A stretch of DNA of 64,000 bases from Paenibacillus sp. Soil750. Its GTDB lineage: Bacteria; Bacillota; Bacilli; Paenibacillales; NBRC-103111. Within the stretch, counting starts at the first letter, position 1; the number at the start of each line of letters is the position of its first letter. Made by a program: the position numbers and the translations under genes. Where the stretch lies: the NCBI RefSeq assembly GCF_001428045.1, contig NZ_LMSD01000041.1, forward strand, positions 127,847-191,846, given 5' to 3'. The notes under the pieces were generated by a model. The model did no database searches, was not told where the DNA came from, and saw nothing but the letters and a program-made list of their open reading frames with translations. Shown one piece after another: positions 33,191 through 41,167 of this stretch.

Positions 33191-33964
33191 TTAACGTGGA
33201 CGTTTCATAAACATACTCGGGGTCATGCCTTGCCATTTACGAAATTGATTCGTGAAATGATTATAATTTTGAAAACCAACATCGTAACAAACTTCCGAAG
33301 CACTGCGTCCCGTATGGGCTAGCATCATAACGGCTTGCTGGATCCGCATGCGATTCAAAGTATCGATAATGGAGTAGCCGGTGCTCTCTTTGAAAAGGTG
33401 AGATAATCTCGACGGGGAGAGACCGACTGTCTGAGCAAGATCCTCAAGCCGAATCTGTTCGCGCATCTGCCCAGAGAGTAAGTGGAGAACCTCTTCAATG
33501 CGGGGATCCATTTTGCGTATGTATTTCTGCGCCATGATTAGCAGAATTTCTCGTAAAGAGCTGCAACAGAGCTCGAACCAATACTCGCCACGTTCCCGCG
33601 AATCCGCTAATATACGGGCAAATGCTGAGTATATCCGTTCCTGTAAGGACTCATTTTCTATGGTAAGGAATATTTGATCTTCCTGAGGAAGCAAGTTGGT
33701 TTCAGAAAGTGTGTGGGGGAAATGTGCCCATACGAAATGCCAGGTATGGTTTGTCAATGTGCCGTAGTGTTGGGGAGTTCCAGGTGCTAATAAAAGAAGG
33801 ACACCCTTCTTACAGACATGTTCTGCACCATGGTAGTTAACAAAACCTGCTCCTTCCAGTGTGAAAATTAATAACCAATCATCCCGACCTTGAGGACGTT
33901 TAGTAACATATGAATCTGATTCTATGTAATGGCCGGCGAACAATCTATTTGCATCCAATATCAT
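33191..33964 (-). CDS. AraC-family transcriptional regulator (cupin plus HTH)
   Basis: 257 residues. The N-terminal cupin ligand pocket (about 10-90) includes LLIFTLEGAGFVNYHGAEHV and PGTPQHYGTL. The C-terminal double helix-turn-helix (about 155-257) includes IRLEDLAQTVGLSPSRLSHL and ends with the QNYNHFTNQFRKWQGMTPS signature. It is divergent from the PhyH-like gene at 34122 and would activate that gene in response to a sugar or related ligand. No membrane segment. Confidence 0.9.
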   Translation of the reverse strand: MILDANRLFAGHYIESDSYVTKRPQGRDDWLLIFTLEGAGFVNYHGAEHVCKKGVLLLLAPGTPQHYGTLTNHTWHFVWAHFPHTLSETNLLPQEDQIFLTIENESLQERIYSAFARILADSRERGEYWFELCCSSLREILLIMAQKYIRKMDPRIEEVLHLLSGQMREQIRLEDLAQTVGLSPSRLSHLFKESTGYSIIDTLNRMRIQQAVMMLAHTGRSASEVCYDVGFQNYNHFTNQFRKWQGMTPSMFMKRPR

Positions 33965-34121
33965 GTTGGATAATCCCTTCTCTACCTAATTAAGATAGAT
34001 GTAATTATAGCATGAAATAGCAGGATTATAGGAATCATTAGCATGATTATTACTTCTATGTAACCAGTTATTTCGATATGCTAAAGACATAGAAATAAAG
34101 GTTCAATTGGAGGGAATAACG

Positions 34122-34931
34122 ATGACACAATCACTAATTAAATTAACGAAGGAACAAAAACAGCATTTTGAGACTGAGGGTTATGTAATCGTGAAGGGGC
34201 TATTTTCAGAAGATGATTTGGCTAAAATTGATGAAACTTTCGAAACGATTAGCGATCAGACGGTTCCAGGATATTTTGAACCTGATCTATCGACGGAGGT
34301 CGTCGACCCATTGAAACGCTACCCGCGTGTCATGCACCCGCATCGGTTTAATGAGACAGCGAAAACCTACATGCTTCATCAGCCCGTGTTAGAGGTTCTA
34401 GCAGATTTGTATGAGGAAGAAGCACTCGCTGCGCAAAGTATGTTTTATTACAAACCGCCAGGCTCCCGGGGACAGGCGCTTCATCAGGATAACTTTTATT
34501 TGCAGGTGGAGCCAGGCAATTGTATTGCAGCATGGACAGCTATTGACGCGGCTGATGAGGAAAATGGAGGATTACTCGTTGTACCGAAAACGAATGCCCT
34601 CGAAATCTCATGTCCCGATATCGCAGATTCGAAGGAATCTTTTACGACCCACTACGTGAAACCGCCGAAGGACGAGAAGGCAATGCCAGTCATCATGGAC
34701 CGGGGGGATGTTCTCTTTTTCAATGGCAATCTGATTCATGGTTCCTATCGAAATAAGACTAAGGATCGCTTCCGCCGCGCGTTCATCTGCCATTATGCCA
34801 ATGCTTCTGCAACGCATATTAGTAATCATTACCGACCTTTGTATCGAGCAAATGGGGAAGCAGTTTCGTTGGAGATTAACCCCAGTGGCGGGCCTTGCGG
34901 CGATGAATTTGAGACGGTCTACCCACATTAA
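34122..34931 (+). CDS. Phytanoyl-CoA dioxygenase (PhyH)-family oxygenase
   Basis: 269 residues. Iron ligands are visible as His-x-Asp in QALHQDNFYL (about 119-128) and His in NGNLIHGSYRNKT (about 206-218), with the 2-oxoglutarate Arg in FRRAFICHYA. Such Fe(II)/2-oxoglutarate enzymes hydroxylate diverse small molecules; the sugar-gene setting suggests a polyol or sugar-related substrate, which is inference. ATG 34122 follows GGAGGG. It is divergent from an AraC regulator and followed by a LacI regulator. Confidence 0.88.
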   Translation: MTQSLIKLTKEQKQHFETEGYVIVKGLFSEDDLAKIDETFETISDQTVPGYFEPDLSTEVVDPLKRYPRVMHPHRFNETAKTYMLHQPVLEVLADLYEEEALAAQSMFYYKPPGSRGQALHQDNFYLQVEPGNCIAAWTAIDAADEENGGLLVVPKTNALEISCPDIADSKESFTTHYVKPPKDEKAMPVIMDRGDVLFFNGNLIHGSYRNKTKDRFRRAFICHYANASATHISNHYRPLYRANGEAVSLEINPSGGPCGDEFETVYPH

Positions 34932-34952
34932 TTAGGTTTAACGGATAACAGG

Positions 34953-34998
34953 AATCGTTTCTAGGGCATAGTTCTTGTCCTGGGAGCGATTTTATTTT
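34953..34998 (+). terminator. Rho-independent terminator
   Basis: AATCGTTTCTAGG (34953-34965) pairs with CCTGGGAGCGATT (34979-34991) with G-U pairs, then TTATTTT. Confidence 0.65.
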
Positions 34999-35029
34999 GC
35001 AAAAGTGCCGGGATTCCATTGGATTTCGC

Positions 35030-35082
35030 TTGACAGGCTTATTAGATCAATTTAATCTAAAGGAGCAAGTTAAACGTTTAAC
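35030..35082 (+). promoter_or_regulatory. Promoter and palindromic operator of the LacI gene
   Basis: TTGACA (35030-35035), a 17-base spacer and a weak -10 TAATCT (35053-35058) are followed by a perfect 14-base palindrome GTTAAACGTTTAAC (35069-35082) with the central CG typical of LacI-family operators. The operator lies right after the likely transcription start, a roadblock position. Confidence 0.65.
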
Positions 35083-35101
35083 CGATGGAGCTGAAACACA
35101 T

Positions 35102-36124
35102 ATGAGTAGACCCAAACAAGTCACAATTGTAGAAGTGGCAGCAGCAGCTGGTGTATCGATTGCCACGGTCTCCAATGTGCTGAATAGAGGTGGAATCCGT
35201 TCGTCGAAGGAGACCATTCGCAAGGTCGAATTAGCGGCAGAACAATTGGGATATCGACGCAATACCATGGCAGCAGGTTTAAGTCGTAACAAAACCTTTG
35301 AAATTGGCCTCATAGTTCCTGGATTGACGAGTTATTATGGACGGTTAGCGGAAGTTTTACAGATGGAAGCCCATCATGCGGGCTACCATTTATCCGTTTT
35401 TTCCTCAGGAGGATTCGATCCGACGATTGAACGAAGAAACTTAGAAGTATTACTGCAGCGAAGAGTGGATGGACTTATCTGTCATGGCTTAGCGATGGGG
35501 AAGGAATCCACACGCGCCATCGTAAATAGCGGAACGCCTCTAGTGCTCATTAATGGTTGGGGCTGGCCCGAGGATATATCCGTTGGAGCTGTAAATTTAG
35601 GCTTTGCCGAGGCTTGCAGACAATCAACGAAATTACTTGTGGAGCGTGGCTGCGATGAACTCATCTACGTGGGCAGCAAGCACTCGAATGTGATTGATGA
35701 ACAGCGGCGGCTTGGTTTTCATCTGGGTCTACAACAACTGAGCGTTGAGATTTCCCATCGTATCGTCGAAATGAAGGAACTGGACGTGGACGCATTTCTC
35801 CAAGAGGTGATGGCGGGGCCAGCGAAGCGCACGGGGATCGTCGCTTTTGATGATCACGTTGCATTGAAATTGCTTTCGGCAGCCAATAAGCAGAAGATCG
35901 ACTTCCCGAACCGCCTACAAATGATCGGAATTAATAACGACTATATGGCTAAGCATAGTTACCCTGGTATTTCTAGCTGGGACATTCCTTATGAGCTTCA
36001 GGCGCAAATGGCCATCCATAAATTGCTTCATAAGTTTGGACATACCGTAGAGGCCAGCGAGGAGCGAGAATTTGAAGTCCCGCTTATTTTTATAGAACGA
36101 GAAACAACTCGCATCCAAGCATAA
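35102..36124 (+). CDS. LacI-family transcriptional regulator
   Basis: 340 residues. The DNA-binding head is TIVEVAAAAGVSIATVSNVL (about 7-26) with NRGG and RKVELAAEQLGYRRNTMA. A periplasmic-binding-like core follows (about 60-340), with FEIGLIVPGLTSYYGRLAEV, RVDGLICHG and RLGFHLGLQQL. ATG 35102 is used: the longer frame from 34997 would start upstream of the apparent promoter. It probably represses itself through the palindrome at 35069-35082, and perhaps importer 2 downstream, where a half-matching site lies at 36356-36370. Confidence 0.92.
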   Translation: MSRPKQVTIVEVAAAAGVSIATVSNVLNRGGIRSSKETIRKVELAAEQLGYRRNTMAAGLSRNKTFEIGLIVPGLTSYYGRLAEVLQMEAHHAGYHLSVFSSGGFDPTIERRNLEVLLQRRVDGLICHGLAMGKESTRAIVNSGTPLVLINGWGWPEDISVGAVNLGFAEACRQSTKLLVERGCDELIYVGSKHSNVIDEQRRLGFHLGLQQLSVEISHRIVEMKELDVDAFLQEVMAGPAKRTGIVAFDDHVALKLLSAANKQKIDFPNRLQMIGINNDYMAKHSYPGISSWDIPYELQAQMAIHKLLHKFGHTVEASEEREFEVPLIFIERETTRIQA

Positions 36125-36193
36125 GGAATAGCCTTCAGCAACGGTCTGATTACGGGAACCCGCTAGTCATTTTCCAAATATAACATGAACCTC

Positions 36194-36239
36194 AAACACC
36201 CTTACGCCCAGTGATGCTAGCGTAAGGGTGTTTCTTATT
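36194..36239 (+). terminator. Rho-independent terminator
   Basis: A perfect 14-bp stem AAACACCCTTACGC / GCGTAAGGGTGTTT (36194-36207, 36220-36233), then CTTATT. The rest of the 36125-36425 gap holds the importer 2 promoter region. Confidence 0.9.
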
Positions 36240-36355
36240 GTGTAGCAGAAGGTTAAAATTGTAGTATAAATTCTCCAATAAAGATCTGCATTTTAACCAC
36301 TATTTCTTGAATGCGTCTGCTAGTTTCACTAATGGGTTGGTTCTATACTAAGAAC

Positions 36356-36370
36356 AAGTAAACGCTATCA
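36356..36370 (+). promoter_or_regulatory. cre-like or LacI-type operator before importer 2
   Basis: AAGTAAACGCTATCA matches the cre consensus in all but position 2 and shares TAAACG with the LacI palindrome at 35069. It is 56 bases before the binding-protein gene, after a weak -10 (TATACT near 36343). Confidence 0.45.
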
Positions 36371-36425
36371 TGAAAATAAAGTGAGATAAGAGTTTACGGA
36401 ACGTATAAATAGGAGGGGTAATGAA

Positions 36426-38027
36426 ATGAAGAAATTAGTAGTTATTGGTCTCGCTGCTACAATCGTTACGCTTACAGGTTGTTCGGATAGCAAATCGACA
36501 ACATCGACAAGCACGCCGACAGGATCGACCAATGCGTCTGCTACGGCTAAACCTGAGAAGCTGACGTTGAACTGGTCCGTCACTAGCGGAAATCTTGCGA
36601 ATGTGAATTTGCCTGCCGCAGACAAAGATTTTGTTAAGAAGGCCATTGAAGAAAAGTTTAATGTTGATCTCAAGATAGATTATATGATGAACGGTAAAGA
36701 ATACTATGACAAGTTGAATGCAACGATGGCGGGCGGCAATGTGCCAGATATGTTCATCTCTGGTGGTGCAGAGTCCCAAAAGTATATTTCGGATGGAATC
36801 ACTGGTAACCTTGCCCCATTCTTAACGAAAGCAGCTGTACCGAACTATTTCAAATGGGTATCTGAGGATGAAGTCAATGCCTACCAGATTAAACAAGGTG
36901 AATTCTTCCGTGGCATGAATATATTCCCACGTAATACGTATGCAGCTTGGCATATTCGGCAGGATTGGTTAGATAAGCTTGGATTGAAAGCGCCAAAGAC
37001 ATACGACGAATTAACGAAAGTTATGGTAGCTTTCACGAAGAATGATCCAGACGGTAATGGTAAGAATGATACGTTTGGTTTCTCGGCAGCAGGAAATGGT
37101 GCTAACTTGCCGTTTGATTTCCCGCAATGGTTGAATAACGGTCTTGTAGCAGACTTCATGATTACGAACAATACGTATATTGATAACCGGACGGATCTTA
37201 AAGTAGAGAAAGTCATTGATCAAGTCGTGGATTGGATTAATCAAGGCGTTGTAGATCCGGACTGGTTCTTGAATAAACCGGGTGCACAATTGGATAAAGC
37301 GTCACAAGGTAAAGTAGGTATGTTCTTCTCTGGAGATAAGACTACCATCCTAGATAGCAATCCGACAAGCGTGGCGAATCGTTCTAAAGCATTAGATCCT
37401 AAAGCGAATTGGGTACCGATCTTCCCGCTAGATCAGCCGATTATTTGGAAAAATAACGTTGCAGTTGACACGATTTTGATCAGTAAAACAACAGCTGAGA
37501 AAACACCAGATAAAATTAAACGCTCCATGGAAATTCTGAACTGGTTGACAGGCGATGAGGGCTTCTTATTGACACATTATGGCCAAGAAGGCAAACATTA
37601 CACGAAAGATGGCAAGAAAATTACGTTGAATGTTGCTAATTTCGAAGCTGATATTGCGAAAGCCGGCAACTGGTTAAATGTGTACAATGCTTTCGTACCT
37701 GATGAGCCGAAGGTGCTAGGATACGAGCTAGTAGATCCACGTATTAATGATCACGACCGTGCTATTCTGAAGACAGTTGAGTCTTACCCTAAGCATGATG
37801 CATTGCCTCCGGTTAGCTTGGTTCCGCCAGCTGGCATTAACATTGGTGATTTCCGTAAAGAGATGAGTAAATACCATATCAAAAGTGTTCTTGAAGATAA
37901 GAGTGGCAAGAACTGGCCGCAGTACCGTGAAGAGCTCATGACCAAATTCAAAGGTAGAGATATATTCACAGAGTACACGAAAATTTTGAATACAGCATTG
38001 AAGAATAAGCTTAACGATTTTAAATAA
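36426..38027 (+). CDS. Sugar-binding lipoprotein of importer 2
   Basis: 533 residues, family-1 solute-binding. The lipoprotein signal has LTGC with Cys19 as the lipidation site, then a Ser/Thr linker. An EF-hand-like loop NDPDGNGKNDTFG lies near residue 203. Unlike importer 1, the binding protein comes first in this operon and is followed by a hairpin at 38044-38075, then two permeases. The ribosome site AGGAGGGG is well placed. Substrate unknown; the neighbours (MDR dehydrogenase, YesMN-like pair) suggest a plant sugar or sugar acid. Confidence 0.92.
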   Translation: MKKLVVIGLAATIVTLTGCSDSKSTTSTSTPTGSTNASATAKPEKLTLNWSVTSGNLANVNLPAADKDFVKKAIEEKFNVDLKIDYMMNGKEYYDKLNATMAGGNVPDMFISGGAESQKYISDGITGNLAPFLTKAAVPNYFKWVSEDEVNAYQIKQGEFFRGMNIFPRNTYAAWHIRQDWLDKLGLKAPKTYDELTKVMVAFTKNDPDGNGKNDTFGFSAAGNGANLPFDFPQWLNNGLVADFMITNNTYIDNRTDLKVEKVIDQVVDWINQGVVDPDWFLNKPGAQLDKASQGKVGMFFSGDKTTILDSNPTSVANRSKALDPKANWVPIFPLDQPIIWKNNVAVDTILISKTTAEKTPDKIKRSMEILNWLTGDEGFLLTHYGQEGKHYTKDGKKITLNVANFEADIAKAGNWLNVYNAFVPDEPKVLGYELVDPRINDHDRAILKTVESYPKHDALPPVSLVPPAGINIGDFRKEMSKYHIKSVLEDKSGKNWPQYREELMTKFKGRDIFTEYTKILNTALKNKLNDFK

Positions 38028-38043
38028 GAGAGTGAAGGCATCG

Positions 38044-38080
38044 AAGGGAACCCGGCGTTGTTCGTGGGTTTCCTTCTGTC
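38044..38080 (+). terminator. Attenuator-like hairpin after the binding-protein gene
   Basis: AAGGGAACCC (38044-38053) pairs with GGGTTTCCTT (38066-38075), one mismatch, then CTGTC. Partial termination or messenger protection here would give more binding protein than permease. Confidence 0.5.
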
Positions 38081-38115
38081 TTCGGTCTGATAGAGACAGC
38101 TAGGAGGAGATGGCG

Positions 38116-39072
38116 ATGGCGGAAACCATAGCTGCTAAGAACGATATAACGATAGCTCCACGCACGAGAGAAAGTAAATGGAAAAGTGTGTATCGCAGTA
38201 GATGGTTCTATCTCATGATGATACCAGGCCTTCTCTATTATGTCATATTTCATTATGCCCCAATGGCAGGCACGCTAATTGCTTTCCAGAACTACAACAT
38301 TATGAAGGGCATTTGGGGAAGCCCTTGGGTTGGTTTCGATAATTTTCGAGTGATCTTTGATAGTCCTGATTTCATGAGAATCCTCAGAAATACATTGGAA
38401 ATTAGTATTCTCAAAATTATTGGCAGCATGATACCCGACGTGATCTTGGCAATTATGTTAAATGAAGTTAGAGTTCGCTGGTTCAAGAAATGGGTACAAA
38501 CGATTACATATGGTCCTTACTTCTTGTCATGGGTCATCATTTACGGCTTAGTGTTTTCTTTCCTTGCACCGAGCTCAGGGTTAATCAGTACGTTTGTGCG
38601 TGATATGGGTTGGGGACAAATTGATTTATTAACGAATAAAGACTTCTTCAGGCCACTACTAATTATCACCGAAATATGGAAAAATACGGGATTCGGAGCC
38701 ATTATTTACATGGCTGCGCTGGCTACTATTAATCAAGAACTTTATGAGGCTGCCGTGGTCGATGGTGCCGGACGCGGACGACAGCTGTGGCATATTACAT
38801 TGCCGGGTATCCGAGATGTATTTGTACTCTTGCTAATCATTCGAATTGGTGGGATCTTGGATGCAGGCTTTGATCAGATTTTCATATTCTTGAACGCGCG
38901 TGTCTATGACACAGGAGACATCATCGATACGTGGGTTTATCGCTACGGTTTCGAACGGTTGGAGTTCGGTGTAGCGGCGGCGATGGGTGTTTTCAAATCC
39001 TTGGTCGGATTGATATTGGTACTCAGTGCGAATAAGGTAGCTAAGAAAATGGGAGGATCAGGCATATGGTAA
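38116..39072 (+). CDS. CUT1 sugar ABC importer permease, LplB-like (importer 2)
   Basis: 318 residues, six membrane segments, starting with a basic stretch and MMIPGLLYYVIFHYAPMAGT. The EAA loop is YEAAVVDGAGRGRQLWHITL near residues 212-231. ATG 38116 is preferred over 38110 because AGGAGG at 38102-38107 is spaced 8 bases from it. It pairs with the permease at 39109. Confidence 0.93.
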   Translation: MAETIAAKNDITIAPRTRESKWKSVYRSRWFYLMMIPGLLYYVIFHYAPMAGTLIAFQNYNIMKGIWGSPWVGFDNFRVIFDSPDFMRILRNTLEISILKIIGSMIPDVILAIMLNEVRVRWFKKWVQTITYGPYFLSWVIIYGLVFSFLAPSSGLISTFVRDMGWGQIDLLTNKDFFRPLLIITEIWKNTGFGAIIYMAALATINQELYEAAVVDGAGRGRQLWHITLPGIRDVFVLLLIIRIGGILDAGFDQIFIFLNARVYDTGDIIDTWVYRYGFERLEFGVAAAMGVFKSLVGLILVLSANKVAKKMGGSGIW

Positions 39073-39108
39073 TGTCTTGCGTGATCCTTGAAGGGGAGTG
39101 GAGCTCTG

Positions 39109-39996
39109 ATGTCATTCATCATTCATAAAACGAAAAAAGATAAAGTTATTGACGCGTGCATCTATACGGTACTTACCGTAGCCGCTTTGGTTACGTTATT
39201 CCCCTTGTACTATGTCATCATTGTATCCTTAACTCCTTATATTGAGGTTTTGAAAAACGGGGGCTTCGTCATATGGCCAGAGCATTGGACCTTGCAAGCC
39301 TATAAGGAAGTGTTCCAGTCGGCTCGTATCCCGCAAGCCTTGAAAATCACAGTTTTCATTACGATTGTGGGGACTACACTGAACCTCGTTGTGACTACGC
39401 TGCTTGCGTATCCACTAGCCAAGAAATCAGTTCCAGGACGCAATTTTATTCTCATGGCGATTTTCTTCACGATGATCTTTAGCGGTGGTATTATTCCGCT
39501 TTACATGGTGGTACGCAGTATAGGGTTATATGATTCCGTCTGGGCACTCATCGTGCCAGGCATGGTATCAACCTTCAATCTACTGATTGTGAAGACGTAC
39601 TTCGAGAATCTTCCCGTTGAAGTAGAAGAAGCTGCTAGAGTAGACGGTTGTGGCGAATTAGCAACGTTATGGCGAATCGTTCTCCCCTTATCCGCTCCGA
39701 TTATGGCGACCATTGGACTCTTCTATGGGGTTACGCATTGGAACGAGTATTTCAAAGGGATTTTTTATATCTCAGACAAAACGTTAATGCCGATGCAGGT
39801 TGTGCTTCGCAGTATGATTCAAACGCCGAATATTAGTACCGAGCTATCGCTGAATTCCTTAGTCTTGGATGCTTTGCCGCCAGAAACGATTAAGATGGCG
39901 GTTGTCGTTGTTGCTACATTACCAATGCTAGTTATTTATCCATTCCTGCAAAAATACTTTGTAAAAGGTACGATGTTGGGCTCCATTAAGGGATAG
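39109..39996 (+). CDS. CUT1 sugar ABC importer permease, YtcP/LplC-like (importer 2)
   Basis: 295 residues with six membrane segments and EEAARVDGCGELATLWRIVL as the EAA loop (about 172-191). The C-terminus PFLQKYFVKGTMLGSIKG has the family ending. ATG 39109 is preferred over an upstream GTG at 39088; AAGGGGAGTGGAG precedes it. Importer 2 lacks an ATPase gene. Confidence 0.93.
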   Translation: MSFIIHKTKKDKVIDACIYTVLTVAALVTLFPLYYVIIVSLTPYIEVLKNGGFVIWPEHWTLQAYKEVFQSARIPQALKITVFITIVGTTLNLVVTTLLAYPLAKKSVPGRNFILMAIFFTMIFSGGIIPLYMVVRSIGLYDSVWALIVPGMVSTFNLLIVKTYFENLPVEVEEAARVDGCGELATLWRIVLPLSAPIMATIGLFYGVTHWNEYFKGIFYISDKTLMPMQVVLRSMIQTPNISTELSLNSLVLDALPPETIKMAVVVVATLPMLVIYPFLQKYFVKGTMLGSIKG

Positions 39997-40014
39997 AAGA
40001 AGAGGGAATATCCA

Positions 40015-41025
40015 ATGAGAGTTGTTTATACAGTGAAGGGCCATATCGAACTTCTAGATCAGGAGGCTCCAACCATAGAGGACAATTATGTTATAGTGGA
40101 AACCATTTGCTCAGCGATTAGTCCTGGCACGGAAATCATGCTGAAAGACACGACGACCGTACCCAGTACACTTGGCTATAGTGCAATGGGCAAGGTGGTT
40201 GAAGTCGGAGAAGGTGTGACACATGTACAAGTGGGGGATCGCGTTGCTTGTTATGGTTCCCCTTTTGTCCGTCACGCCGAGCTCCTGAAAGTACCTAAGA
40301 ACCTTGTCATTCTTTTGCAGGATCAGGTTAGTGATCAAGAAGCCGCTTATGTTGGCCCTGGGGCGATTGCGATACATGCGCTGCGCCAAGCGGATTTGCG
40401 CTTCGGTGAATCTGTTCTCGTCGTAGGATTAGGCATCCTGGGGCAGATCATCTGCCAAGTTGCTGAATCGTCTGCTTATCAAGTGTTCGGATTAGATCTA
40501 ATCAGGGAACGTGCAGAGAAATTGATCGAATTCGGTTCTCCCCATATGTATGACAACGAAGATGAGTTGACTCGTCACATGAAGGAACTGACAGGTGGCA
40601 TTGGTGTGGATGCTGTCATTCTCTGTGCCGGTGGTGGACTCAGTGGAATGATTGACAAAGCGCTGAGTTGGATTCGTGACAGAGGCAAAATCATTATAGT
40701 TGGGGATGTAGCGATGTCGTTTGATCGGGAACAGATGTTTCAGAAGGAAGCTCAAGTGTTCATTTCTCGTGCAGGCGGGCCAGGTCGATATATGGCTGAT
40801 TATGAGCAGAGAGGGATTGATTATCCCATTGGTTATGTACGTTGGACAGAAGGTCGCAATATGGCCGAATATATACGATTGTTGACACAAGGGAAGATTG
40901 ATATTGCTCCACTTATCACGCATCGTCTGCCAATGGCGCGAATAGCAGAAGCCTATGAACTGTACAGTCATTCACCGCGCGAAGTGCTTGGCGTCGTTGT
41001 TACTTATACAGGGGAAATGGCATAG
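40015..41025 (+). CDS. MDR-superfamily alcohol dehydrogenase-like protein
   Basis: 336 residues. SAISPGTEIMLKD near residue 38 and the nucleotide-binding VVGLGILGQI (about 143-152) indicate a medium-chain dehydrogenase/reductase. The four-cysteine structural zinc cluster is absent, so it resembles zinc-independent or single-zinc BchC/bi-domain oxidoreductase-type members. It is translated 18 bases after the second permease of importer 2, so it probably oxidises the imported sugar or a derivative. Substrate unknown. The ribosome site AAGAGGG is reasonable. Confidence 0.88.
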   Translation: MRVVYTVKGHIELLDQEAPTIEDNYVIVETICSAISPGTEIMLKDTTTVPSTLGYSAMGKVVEVGEGVTHVQVGDRVACYGSPFVRHAELLKVPKNLVILLQDQVSDQEAAYVGPGAIAIHALRQADLRFGESVLVVGLGILGQIICQVAESSAYQVFGLDLIRERAEKLIEFGSPHMYDNEDELTRHMKELTGGIGVDAVILCAGGGLSGMIDKALSWIRDRGKIIIVGDVAMSFDREQMFQKEAQVFISRAGGPGRYMADYEQRGIDYPIGYVRWTEGRNMAEYIRLLTQGKIDIAPLITHRLPMARIAEAYELYSHSPREVLGVVVTYTGEMA

Positions 41026-41033
41026 TTTTTTGA

Positions 41034-41058
41034 AGCCCTCGTTGATCGAGGGTTTTAA
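41034..41058 (+). terminator. Rho-independent terminator
   Basis: AGCCCTCG pairs with CGAGGGTT (41034-41054) around TTGAT, one G-U pair, followed by TTAA. It separates the importer operon from the kinase gene. Confidence 0.6.
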
Positions 41059-41167
41059 GCATCTCCATATGCGCTAATTCGTTCGCTGCTACTAGTTAAT
41101 TAGCTGGGAATTTTTTATACTTAAAGAGTGGTAAGAGAATGAGGACTATGCGGAGGAGAAGACTAGC

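Noticed and set aside
34997-35101. N-terminal extension of the LacI protein
   Set aside because: The TTG start lies upstream of the apparent promoter, and family members begin at the HTH head.
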